From the NCBI GenBank assembly GCA_017881585.1, contig JADGQS010000021.1, forward strand, positions 1 through 32,327: a stretch of 32,327 nucleotides of DNA, read 5' to 3'. Positions 1 to 6,404 of this stretch are shown piece by piece; position 1 is the first letter of the stretch; each line of letters starts with the position of its first letter. The DNA is from Gemmatimonadaceae bacterium. Lineage in GTDB: Bacteria; Gemmatimonadota; Gemmatimonadetes; Gemmatimonadales; Gemmatimonadaceae. A program made the translations under genes and the position numbers. The notes below the pieces were generated by a model, which saw nothing but the letters and a program-made list of their open reading frames with translations, had not been told where the DNA came from and searched no databases.

Positions 1-1
1 C

Positions 2-103
2 ATCTTCGAGGCGAAGGAGAGCGATTACCAGGCGCAGACACACCGCATCTGGCGCGTTCCCGCGAGCGCATCACGCGTGGAGATCGCGACGGTGAATCCC
101 TAA
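2..103 (+). CDS. C-terminal end of an unidentified protein (5' truncated by window)
   Basis: The frame beginning at base 2 is open to a TAA at 101-103 and gives 33 residues ending in HRIWRVP...EIATVNP. The codon choice (many G/C third positions) fits coding sequence, and the start lies outside the window. The tail alternates hydrophobic and polar residues like the last strands of a beta-propeller or beta-sandwich, but this is too little to name a family. The overlapping frame 1 is also open here, and the CapA-like remnant that follows is in that frame. The two signals therefore abut rather than belonging to one protein. I do not recognise the gene. Confidence 0.45.
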   Translation: MFEAKESDYQAQTHRIWRVPASASRVEIATVNP

Positions 104-105
104 TT

Positions 106-351
106 GCGGGCGATCGTCGTATCGACGCCTGGCTAAACGAGGACTACGTCAAGCGAGCCACCGACTACGTCGCCTTCGCCGCCCGCGTGCACGGGCCGAT
201 TCACGCCCCGGTGGGGCCCGCATACATCTGGGGTGATGCCCTGTCCGTTCTCCAGCAGGTGAAGCCCACGGCCTCGCTCGTGAACCTCGAAACGAGCGTC
301 ACCGTCTTGAGGAATATCCTGCGCGCGCGAATGGACACAACGCGTGAGTGA
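106..351 (+). pseudogene. Broken CapA/PgsA-type (poly-gamma-glutamate synthesis family) fragment
   Basis: Frame 1 translates to a recognisable internal piece of the CapA metallophosphatase-like family. A GDRRID stretch stands where GDVMxGRGID is expected. It is followed by DYVxFAxRVHGPI, then AYIWGDAL (positions about 226-249), then LVNLETSVT (about 280-306). YIWGDAL and NLETS/A-V/I-T are hallmarks of this family, whose members are usually 300-450 residues. Here the similarity spans only about 65 residues. After NLETSVT the sequence loses family character and stops at 349-351. No start codon with a ribosome site precedes the fragment; the frame runs back to base 1 without family-like sequence. 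The metal-binding GDV motif is damaged and the whole C-terminal two thirds (including the NNH/LANNH region) is absent. I read it as a decayed remnant, possibly cut off when the neighbouring toxin-antitoxin-like pair arrived. The family match is by eye. Confidence 0.7.
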
Positions 352-382
352 AGACGCTCGGCGATCGCGGACCACGCTCAGG

Positions 383-958
383 TCACTCGCGGCCTTCGAA
401 CGCGCAGGCCTTCGCCCACTCGTCGCCGAGGTCAAGGTGCGTGACCCAGCGGTCGAGCGTCGGCCGGCTCACTGCCGGCCCGCTGATCTGCATCATTCTC
501 GCAACGTCGCGCAGATGCCGCTCCGATCCGCCCATCCTGAAATAGCGGAGCTTGCTCACGATCACATACTCGATCGGCGCGAACTGCACGGCTTCGCCTT
601 CGACTTGGCGCAGCGTGCGATTCTGCAGAGCCCACGCGTTGAGCTCGTCCGTCCCGGCGAAATACACGTCGGCGCGCATCGCCGATTCCGCGTGGATCAC
701 GTTGAAGTGGCCGTGGGCAGGCCGTTCGCGCTCTTCCGCGATCACCTCGATCGGCGGACAATAGAATTCATCGGGCGGCCAGAGCGCGGCGAAAACGAGC
801 GCGCCCGGCGGCGTGAGCCGGATGACCAAGTCCACGTCGAGCGTAAGCCGGGGATGGCCATAGACCACCGCGGCGAGGCCGCCGGTGACCATGTACTCGA
901 TGCCGGCGCGGTTGAGCGGGGCGACGAAGAGGCCGATGAGGCTAGGCGCCCGCGTCAC
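383..958 (-). CDS. Nucleotidyltransferase of the AbiEii/Rv0078A-like class, putative toxin
   Basis: This 191-residue protein begins with GTG at 958. Near its N-terminus is the minimal nucleotidyltransferase signature: TGGLAAVVYG followed by LDVDLVI, that is G-G-L/S then about a dozen residues then D-x-D (residues about 26-45). A third acidic residue fits in MRADVYF further on. Proteins of this size and motif pattern are stand-alone nucleotidyltransferases, commonly encoded after a small antitoxin-like gene. The Rv0078A/Rv0078B pair and AbiEii are known examples that transfer nucleotides onto tRNA or related targets. The start overlaps the upstream 64-residue gene by 17 bases, so the two are translationally linked. 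It ends 31 bases from the end of the CapA remnant, convergently. The toxin role is inferred from motif and context. A housekeeping nucleotidyltransferase is less likely at this size and in this setting. Confidence 0.72.
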   Translation of the reverse strand: MTRAPSLIGLFVAPLNRAGIEYMVTGGLAAVVYGHPRLTLDVDLVIRLTPPGALVFAALWPPDEFYCPPIEVIAEERERPAHGHFNVIHAESAMRADVYFAGTDELNAWALQNRTLRQVEGEAVQFAPIEYVIVSKLRYFRMGGSERHLRDVARMMQISGPAVSRPTLDRWVTHLDLGDEWAKACAFEGRE

Positions 959-1136
959 GCATCAACTCCCGCACGCGCGTGGCCACCCGTTCGTCGGACC
1001 AATCGGGATGCGTTCCGCGCACGCCGGCGGTTGTCACGTTCCGCGCCTCGATCCAGAGGGCGTGTGACAGGCGCACCTTCTCGTCGGCCGTCATGGCGCG
1101 GAGTCGTTCGGCTTGGCGCGCGAAGGGGGTATCCAT
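942..1136 (-). CDS. Small helical protein, putative Rv0078B-type antitoxin
   Basis: This 64-residue product contains MTADEKVRLSHALWIEA, then an aliphatic linker, HPDWSDERVATRVREL and a short tail. The layout (an 'x-T-x-x-E-K-x-R-x-x-x-x-L-W' helix, then 'x-H-P-x-W-S-x-x-x-V') matches the small proteins annotated as Rv0078B-related antitoxins, which precede nucleotidyltransferase toxins. Its stop codon lies inside the downstream nucleotidyltransferase gene (17-base overlap), typical of such pairs. I chose ATG 1136: AAGG touches it directly, a poor Shine-Dalgarno spacing, but a TATTAT box lies 6 bases upstream, so a leaderless transcript would fit. The in-frame ATG at 1094 is an alternative that would start right at the conserved helix. 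Family assignment is from pattern memory, not a search. Confidence 0.65.
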   Translation of the reverse strand: MDTPFARQAERLRAMTADEKVRLSHALWIEARNVTTAGVRGTHPDWSDERVATRVRELMRDAGA

Positions 1137-1142
1137 CCTTCA

Positions 1143-1173
1143 ATAATATCGGGCGCAGCGGTGCGCGAAGTAA
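1143..1173 (-). promoter_or_regulatory. Possible promoter of the antitoxin/nucleotidyltransferase pair
   Basis: On the minus strand TATTAT (1148-1143) is a good -10 hexamer. A weak -35 candidate TTACTT (1173-1168) lies 19 bases upstream. Transcription would start about 7 bases beyond the -10, essentially at the ATG at 1136, predicting a leaderless or nearly leaderless mRNA. The AT-rich patch stands out against its GC-rich surroundings. The -35 match and spacing are poor. Confidence 0.35.
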
Positions 1174-1258
1174 GCACGATCCGGCGCATTCCAGCACACG
1201 CCCAACCTATGGAAAATCGGCCCTTCGTGGAACATGAAGCGCACCAACATCTTGCAAA

Positions 1259-1332
<74 letters not shown>

Positions 1333-1358
1333 TATCTAACAGTCTCGAAATAAAGCGG

Positions 1359-1375
1359 GACTGGGCCGCCCAGTC
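1359..1375 (-). terminator. Small hairpin between the acidic-protein gene and tRNA-Ile
   Basis: GACTGG-GCCGC-CCAGTC forms a 6-bp stem with a 5-nt loop. On the minus strand it is followed, after four bases, by TTTATTT. It lies 22 bases past the stop of the acidic-protein gene and upstream of the tRNA. It could end the typA/acidic-protein transcript, but the stem is short and the T-run is displaced, so this is tentative. Confidence 0.35.
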
Positions 1376-1396
1376 AACGCGAAAGCACCTGAAGGG

Positions 1397-1642
1397 TCAG
1401 TCGTCGTACCGGTGCCCCGGATGCGGCTTGTCCCCCTCGTCCGCATCGTCATACTCATCGTCCAAATCGATCAGCTCGTCTGCGTCGAGCAGACCATCTT
1501 CGTCCTCGTCGTCCTCCAAGTCCGCGTCGTCGAGATCCTCATCGTCCGCATCGAGATCGCCGACCTCGGCGTCATCAGCCGCGAGGTCAAATCCGAACTC
1601 GTCACGTCCTTTGGACGCCGACGAACCACCACTGCCCGACAT
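1397..1642 (-). CDS. Extremely acidic small protein of unknown function
   Basis: The 81-residue protein has 27 Asp and 9 Glu (36 acidic) against two Lys and two Arg, a net charge near -32. After a short Ser/Gly-rich N-terminus (MSGSGG) the rest is mostly D/E runs broken by Leu and Ala, ending HPGHRYDD. No domain, membrane segment or signal peptide is visible, and it is probably disordered. A GGAG motif lies about 10 bases before the ATG at 1642. It sits 65 bases after typA on the same strand, with a heptad repeat between them, and ahead of tRNA-Ile. Such tails resemble RNA-polymerase delta-type or nucleic-acid-mimic segments, but nothing here shows a function. A low-complexity reading frame arising by chance is possible. 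The ribosome site and clean intergenic placement favour a real gene. Confidence 0.55.
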   Translation of the reverse strand: MSGSGGSSASKGRDEFGFDLAADDAEVGDLDADDEDLDDADLEDDEDEDGLLDADELIDLDDEYDDADEGDKPHPGHRYDD

Positions 1643-1671
1643 AGTAACTGCGCTCCGATTGGAGAAAAAAC

Positions 1672-1709
1672 GATGGAAGATCGAAGATGGAGGACCGAAG
1701 ACCGAAACT
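1672..1709 (+). repeat. Heptad intergenic repeat, family A copy 1
   Basis: Five consecutive 7-base units fill 1672-1706 without interruption: one GATGGAA, one GATCGAA, one GATGGAG and two GACCGAA. ACT follows. The block starts right at the end of typA (its stop codon occupies 1710-1708 on the minus strand). The unit order closely matches the copy at 28652-28693, and the same units form an inverted array at 19839-19927. Confidence 0.8.
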
Positions 1710-3543
1710 ACACTTCCAAGCGCTCCTTCTTTGCTTCGCGCGAAATCTTCTTGCGATCGCTCACCGCCAGCTTCCGCTTGCGGAGCCGGATCGACTGCGG
1801 CGTGATCTCGATCAACTCGTCATCCTCGATATACTCCAGCGCCACCTCCAGCGTCAACACCCGAGGCGGCTCCAGGCTCACGTTATCATCGGTCGCCTTC
1901 GACCGCATGTTCGACAGCTTCTTTTCCTTCGTAGGATTGACGTCCATATCGCCCGGACGTGAATTCTCGCCGACGATCATTCCCTCGTAGACCACCTCGC
2001 CCGGCGAAACGAACAGCGTCGAACGCTCCTGAAGATTCCCGAGCGCGAACGCGATGATCGTCCCCGCTTCCATCGACACGAGCACGCCGCGCCCGCGACC
2101 CTCGAGGTTACCCGCCCACGGCCCGTACTCCAGGAACCGGTGGTGGATGATTCCCGTGCCGCGCGTGTCCGTCATGAACTGCGACCGATATCCGAACAGG
2201 CCACGAGCGGGAATCTTGTAAAGCAACCGTATCAATCCCTGCCCGGGGTTCTTCATCTCGATCATCTGCGCCTTGCGAGGTCCCAGCTCTTCCATCACGA
2301 CGCCCATGAATTCCTCGGGCACGTCGATCGCCAACTCCTCGTACGGCTCCAGCTTCTCACCGTTCGGCCCGCGGTGCGTGATCACACGCGGCCGCGAAAC
2401 CTGAAACTCATATCCTTCGCGGCGCATCGTCTCCATGAGGATCGACAGATGCAGTTCGCCGCGCCCGCTCACGGTCCAGGTATCGGTCGATTCCGTCTCT
2501 TCCACACGCAGCGCGACGTTCTTCTCAAGCTCCTTGTGCAGGCGCTCGAGAATCTGGCGCGAGGTGACGAACTTCCCTTCCTTGCCGGCAAAGGGCGAGT
2601 TGTTCACCAGGAAGTCCACCGAAATCGTCGGCTCCTCGACGGCGATGCCTTCGAGACGCTCGGGTGTCGCGGGATCGGTGAGCGTGAGTCCAATTTCCAC
2701 ACCCTCGAGACCCGCGAGTGCGACGATCTCACCGGCCGACGCGCTCGCGATCTCCGTGCGCTCGAGCCCCTCGAACGCGTACAGCTTCGTCACCTTGCTC
2801 GTCGCCGCCTTCGCCTCGTGATCGAGCGGCAACAGAGAAACGACATCACCGACATGCACCGTGCCGCGCTCGATCCTGCCAATCGCGAGACGGCCGAGGT
2901 ACGGCGAATAATCGATGGTCGAGACGAGCATCTGGAACGGCCCCACCGCGTCGTGCGGCGGCGCGGGCACGTGATCCATGATCGTCTGGAAGAGAGGCGT
3001 CAGGTCCTTCGCCTCGTCCTCCATATCGAGCGTCGACGTGCCAAGGCGGCCCGACGCGTACACGTACGGCGCGTTCAGCTGCGCCTCGTTGGCCTCGAGC
3101 TCGATGAACAGGTCGAGGACTTCCTCGTGCACGCGCATGGGGTCCGCGCCCGGACGATCGATCTTGTTGATGACGATGATCGGGGTGCGACCGAGCGCGA
3201 GCGCCTTGCGAAGCACGAAGCGCGTCTGCGGCATCGGACCGTCGAAGGCATCGACCACCAGCAGCACACCATCGACCATGCGCAGGATGCGCTCCACTTC
3301 ACCGCCGAAATCGGAGTGACCGGGAGTGTCGACGATGTTGAGCTTGGCGCCGTGCCAGCGGACCGAGGTGTTCTTCGCGAGGATCGTGATACCGCGCTCG
3401 CGCTCGAGCGGATTTGAATCCATCACACGCTCGGCGACGACCTGATTCTCACGAAAGGCACCGGCCTGACGGAGCATCTGGTCGACGAGCGTTGTTTTGC
3501 CGTGATCGACGTGGGCGATAATTGCGATGTTGCGGAGTTCCAT
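1708..3543 (-). CDS. typA: Translational GTPase TypA/BipA
   Basis: The 611-residue protein is full length for TypA (about 605-615). It is a ribosome-associated GTPase of the EF-G/LepA class, linked to ribosome assembly and stress or low-temperature adaptation. Visible GTPase motifs are G1 AHVDHGKTT (residues 10-18), G2 in ERERGITI, G3 DTPGH, and G4 NKID. They are followed by the beta-barrel domain, the EF-G-like domains and the TypA-specific C-terminal domain (SREAKKER at the end). I start it at ATG 3543, giving [18 protein letters not shown] as in orthologues; an upstream in-frame start at 3612 would add 23 unrelated residues. There is no clear Shine-Dalgarno. A TATACT box ends 10 bases before the ATG, so the leader would be only a few bases. 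Its stop codon is in direct contact with heptad repeat A1. Confidence 0.97.
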   Translation of the reverse strand: MELRNIAIIAHVDHGKTTLVDQMLRQAGAFRENQVVAERVMDSNPLERERGITILAKNTSVRWHGAKLNIVDTPGHSDFGGEVERILRMVDGVLLVVDAFDGPMPQTRFVLRKALALGRTPIIVINKIDRPGADPMRVHEEVLDLFIELEANEAQLNAPYVYASGRLGTSTLDMEDEAKDLTPLFQTIMDHVPAPPHDAVGPFQMLVSTIDYSPYLGRLAIGRIERGTVHVGDVVSLLPLDHEAKAATSKVTKLYAFEGLERTEIASASAGEIVALAGLEGVEIGLTLTDPATPERLEGIAVEEPTISVDFLVNNSPFAGKEGKFVTSRQILERLHKELEKNVALRVEETESTDTWTVSGRGELHLSILMETMRREGYEFQVSRPRVITHRGPNGEKLEPYEELAIDVPEEFMGVVMEELGPRKAQMIEMKNPGQGLIRLLYKIPARGLFGYRSQFMTDTRGTGIIHHRFLEYGPWAGNLEGRGRGVLVSMEAGTIIAFALGNLQERSTLFVSPGEVVYEGMIVGENSRPGDMDVNPTKEKKLSNMRSKATDDNVSLEPPRVLTLEVALEYIEDDELIEITPQSIRLRKRKLAVSDRKKISREAKKERLEV

Positions 3544-3552
3544 AGCCTGTGT

Positions 3553-3558
3553 AGTATA
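3553..3558 (-). promoter_or_regulatory. Possible -10 element of typA
   Basis: TATACT on the minus strand (3558-3553), the same hexamer as in front of lepA, ends 10 bases before the typA ATG. The transcript would begin about 3-4 bases before the start codon. No convincing -35 hexamer lies at 16-18 bases. The evidence is the hexamer and its position only. Confidence 0.4.
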
Positions 3559-3643
3559 ACGGATCGGGGCGCTCAAATGTGGACCCGACCGTTCTGCCGA
3601 AGACGGGATCATTGCGCGGGGCGATCGCGAAAAACGAGTAGAA

Positions 3644-3710
3644 GGTCATTGGTCGTTGGTCGTTGGTAATTGGCGACGCGCCAATGACCAAGAACCAACG
3701 ACCAACGACC
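3644..3710. repeat. Heptad palindrome, family B
   Basis: Two 32-base arms, 3644-3675 and 3679-3710, are inverted copies of each other at 28 of 32 positions and are separated by only ACG. Each arm is made of 7-base units of the TTGGTCG/TTGGTAA kind, seen as CCAATGA and CCAACGA on the other side. As RNA it would be a very long hairpin. It lies between the pilT-like stop (3741) and the typA start (3543) on the minus strand. It could therefore end or attenuate typA upstream read-in, or protect the pilT-like mRNA 3' end. No function is shown. Confidence 0.85.
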
Positions 3711-3740
3711 GATTACTCGCCTGCAAATCTTCCCGCTGCC

Positions 3741-5345
3741 TTACCGGCGAACTGGCGCCCCACCCGGCTTGCCACCAGCAGCCCCACCCTGCCCCGGCGC
3801 ACTGGCGTTCGCCGGCGCATTCAGCGGATCAGTGTCTGCGTACGACGTATCGAACCCCTTCTCCCTCAGCTTGTTGAGGAACGACCCCTTGTCGACCGAT
3901 CGCATGTACGCCTCTTTCGGCTCGATGATCTTCCGCTCGACCAGGTCGTACAGCGTGTCGTTCATCGTAATCATGCCGATCCGCTTGGACGTCTGCATGA
4001 TGCTGGGGATCTGATACGTCTTTCCCTCGCGAATCAGGTTCGAGATCGCGGGCGTGACGAGGAGAATTTCATGCGCGGCCACGCGGCCGCCGCCGATCTT
4101 CTTGCAGAGGACCTGCGACACCACGCCCTTGAGCGATTCGGAGAGCATGGTGCGCACCTGTTCCTGACGGTCGGCGGGGAACTGGTCGATCAGGCGGTCG
4201 ATGGTGCTCGCGGCCGTCGTCGTGTGCAGGGTGCCGAACACGAGGTGACCGGTCTCAGCCGTTTCGATCGCGATGGCGACCGTCTCGAGATCGCGAAGCT
4301 CGCCGACGAGAATGATGTCGGGGTCCTCGCGCAGTGCCGCGCGCAGCGCGCTCTTGAACGAATCCGTGTGCACCCCCACCTGACGCTGCGTGAGGATGCA
4401 GCTCTTGTTCTCGTGCACGAACTCGATCGGGTCCTCGATCGTGATCACGTGGTCGGAGCGCGAGCGATTCACGAGATCGACGAGCGCGCACAGCGTCGTC
4501 GACTTTCCGGAGCCGGTCGGCCCGGTGACGAGCACGAGTCCCTTCGTGAGGAAACAGAGGTTCTGCACTTCCTTCGAGATGCCGAGCTGGTCCGCCGTGA
4601 TGATCGTATTCGGGATCACGCGGAAGACGGCCGCCATTCCCTTGCGATCCTTCAGCGCGTTCGCGCGGAAGCGCGCGATGCCCTCGATCTCGTACGCGAA
4701 GTCGGTATCCGCATGTTCCGCGAATTCCTTCTTGTTCCGCTCGGGCATGATGGAGAACAGGAGCGACTCCACGTCTTCGTTGTTCAGCTTTCCTTCGTGC
4801 TCGAGCCGCCCCATCTCGCCGTGCTTGCGGAGGATCGGCGGTTCGCCCACGCGCATGTGCAGGTCGGATGCGCCTGCGCTCACCAGAGTGCGGAGCAGCG
4901 TTTCCATCGCCTGCTTGGCCTTCTCCGGCTTTTGCGCGTCCATCTTCACGCTCTTGCGGGAGGCGCGCGGCGCCGGTGCGGCATCTTCCGGCGGCAGCTG
5001 GATCGAAGCCGCGTTGATCATGCCGGTGCGGCGCACGAAGTCGCCTTTATCATCGACGACGATCGACACGTTCCACTTTCCGTTCTGCAGCATCGCGCGC
5101 ACCGAGAACACGCCCTCGGCACAATCGTAGCGGAACTTCGACGGCGTCTTCGCGTCGATCTGCTGCGCGGCGGCCGGAGTGGCGACCTCTTTGAGGAGCG
5201 AGACCACCTGCGCACCGGTCAGCGCCTTGGTGACGGGCTTCTCGACGTTGTCGACTTTCAGGATCGTGCCTTCGTCCTCGCGGAGGAGCAGCTCGTCGGC
5301 GCGGCTGCTGATCATCACGTTCAACAGGCGATCGAGTTGGGGCAT
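3741..5345 (-). CDS. pilT: PilT-family type IV pilus retraction ATPase with extra N-terminal domain
   Basis: This 534-residue protein carries a complete PilT core. The PAS-like N-domain lies at about 145-245 (SAGASDLHMRVGEPPILR). Walker A is GPTGSGKST at 275-283, the Asp box is ITIEDPIEFVHE at 301-312, Walker B is DPDIILVGELRD near 341-352, and the His box is ETGHLVFGTLHTTTA at 364-378. ISNLIREGKTYQI at 434-446 matches the PilT-specific AIRNLIREGK motif. PilT hexamers power pilus retraction and twitching. PilT is normally 340-380 residues. Here about 140 residues precede the core and look like a second, degenerate PilT N-domain (LDRLLNVMISSRADELLLRE...), joined by an Ala/Pro/Lys linker. The tail is Gly/Ala/Pro-rich. 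No other pilus gene is nearby. Start ATG 5345 is the only good candidate. A PilU-like or gliding paralogue role is possible. Confidence 0.88.
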   Translation of the reverse strand: MPQLDRLLNVMISSRADELLLREDEGTILKVDNVEKPVTKALTGAQVVSLLKEVATPAAAQQIDAKTPSKFRYDCAEGVFSVRAMLQNGKWNVSIVVDDKGDFVRRTGMINAASIQLPPEDAAPAPRASRKSVKMDAQKPEKAKQAMETLLRTLVSAGASDLHMRVGEPPILRKHGEMGRLEHEGKLNNEDVESLLFSIMPERNKKEFAEHADTDFAYEIEGIARFRANALKDRKGMAAVFRVIPNTIITADQLGISKEVQNLCFLTKGLVLVTGPTGSGKSTTLCALVDLVNRSRSDHVITIEDPIEFVHENKSCILTQRQVGVHTDSFKSALRAALREDPDIILVGELRDLETVAIAIETAETGHLVFGTLHTTTAASTIDRLIDQFPADRQEQVRTMLSESLKGVVSQVLCKKIGGGRVAAHEILLVTPAISNLIREGKTYQIPSIMQTSKRIGMITMNDTLYDLVERKIIEPKEAYMRSVDKGSFLNKLREKGFDTSYADTDPLNAPANASAPGQGGAAGGKPGGAPVRR

Positions 5346-5350
5346 AAGAC

Positions 5351-5424
5351 GATGCGGGATGCGGGGTGGGATGCGGGATTCGGAATTTCGACCCGAGGCA
5401 GAGTGCAGAAGAGGAATGCGGGTG
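5351..5424 (+). repeat. Heptad intergenic repeat, family C copy 1
   Basis: GATGCGG units occur at 5351-5357, 5358-5364 and 5370-5376. GATTCGG follows, then a core that starts CGGAATTTCGA at 5381 and runs to GGAATGCGGG at about 5422. The core includes GCAGAGT and GCAGAAG heptads. It fills the gap between the pilT-like start codon (5345) and the end of the cation-efflux gene (5432). A core 39/42 identical lies at 29581. Confidence 0.8.
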
Positions 5425-5431
5425 ACGGTAC

Positions 5432-6361
5432 TCAGTGAGAGTGGGAGTGTTCCGGCTCACACTCTTCCAGGGTCTTTCCTTCCAGCTGGATCGTCACGTG
5501 CTGGATGCCCTGCGCCGCCACCACACGCGTCATTTCTTCGAGCGACGATTGATGCGTGGCGGCGTCGGGAACCAGCGCGTGCGCGCTCATGGCGACCACG
5601 CCGGACGTCAGCGTCCAGACGTGCAGGTCGTGCACCGACTCGACGCCGCTCACCGCCTGCAGCGAATCGTGAACCTGCTTCAGGTCGATGTGCGACGGCG
5701 TCGCCTCGAGCAGGACGTCCACGCTCTCCCGCACCAGGCCCCAGCTGCTGCGGACGATCAGCAGCGTCATCACGATCGATGCGATGGGATCGGCGACGAA
5801 CCAGCCCTTGTACCGGATGAACAACGCGGCAACTATCGCGGCGGCGGAGCCCAGGAGGTCGCTCAGCACGTGCAGATACGCGGCGCGAACGTTGAGCGAG
5901 TGGGACGATCCCGGGTGCAGCAGGCGAGCGGAAAGCGCGTTCACGACGAGGCCGGCCACGCCGATCACGAACATCAGCCCCGTTTGCACCGGCTCCGGCG
6001 AACGCAGCCGCTGGATCGCCTCCCACACGATGCCGGCCGACACCGCGAGCAGCACCGCGCCGTTGAGCAGGGCAGCGAGTATTTCCCAGCGCAGATAGCC
6101 GTACGTCTTGCTCGACGTCGCCGGCTGGCGCGCGAGCCAGACCACGAACAGCGAGAACGCGAGCGCGCCGACGTCGGTGAACATGTGGCCCGCGTCGGCG
6201 AGCAGGGTGAGCGAGTTCGAGACGAGGCCGCCGACCACCTCGGCGATCAGGAAGATCGTCGTGAGAATCAGCGCGCCCTTCAGCCCGCGCGACCCGGCGT
6301 GCCCGGCATGATCGTGACCGTGGTCGTCCCCGTCGCCGTGCGAGTGACCGGCGCCAGCCAA
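5432..6361 (-). CDS. Cation diffusion facilitator (Zn2+/Co2+/Cd2+ efflux, CzcD/ZitB type)
   Basis: This inner-membrane proton-coupled exporter moves divalent metal ions out of the cytoplasm. The chain has a His-rich N-terminus (GHSHGD, HGHDHAGH) and six predicted membrane spans. The family's metal site is seen as LLADAGHMFTD in TM2 and HVLSDLLGS in TM5 (HxxxD in each). A C-terminal cytoplasmic dimerisation domain contains VHDLHVWTL, and the chain ends in EPEHSHSH. With the TTG start at 6361 it is 309 residues (MAGAGHSHGD), the usual family size. In-frame ATGs at 6418 and 6448 would add an unlike-family stretch and would overlap the divergent gene starting at 6405, so I prefer 6361. No ribosome site decides it. 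Metal specificity cannot be read from sequence. Confidence 0.9.
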   Translation of the reverse strand: MAGAGHSHGDGDDHGHDHAGHAGSRGLKGALILTTIFLIAEVVGGLVSNSLTLLADAGHMFTDVGALAFSLFVVWLARQPATSSKTYGYLRWEILAALLNGAVLLAVSAGIVWEAIQRLRSPEPVQTGLMFVIGVAGLVVNALSARLLHPGSSHSLNVRAAYLHVLSDLLGSAAAIVAALFIRYKGWFVADPIASIVMTLLIVRSSWGLVRESVDVLLEATPSHIDLKQVHDSLQAVSGVESVHDLHVWTLTSGVVAMSAHALVPDAATHQSSLEEMTRVVAAQGIQHVTIQLEGKTLEECEPEHSHSH

Positions 6362-6404
6362 GCCGCGCTGGCGAGGCGCCGAACAGTCTGCGTAACTTGG
6401 ATTC

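Noticed and set aside
280-295. Partial match (gaacctcg) to the tRNA-Ile 3' region as an attachment-site copy
   Set aside because: Only 8 bases match and they lie inside the CapA NLET codons, so chance and coding constraint explain them.
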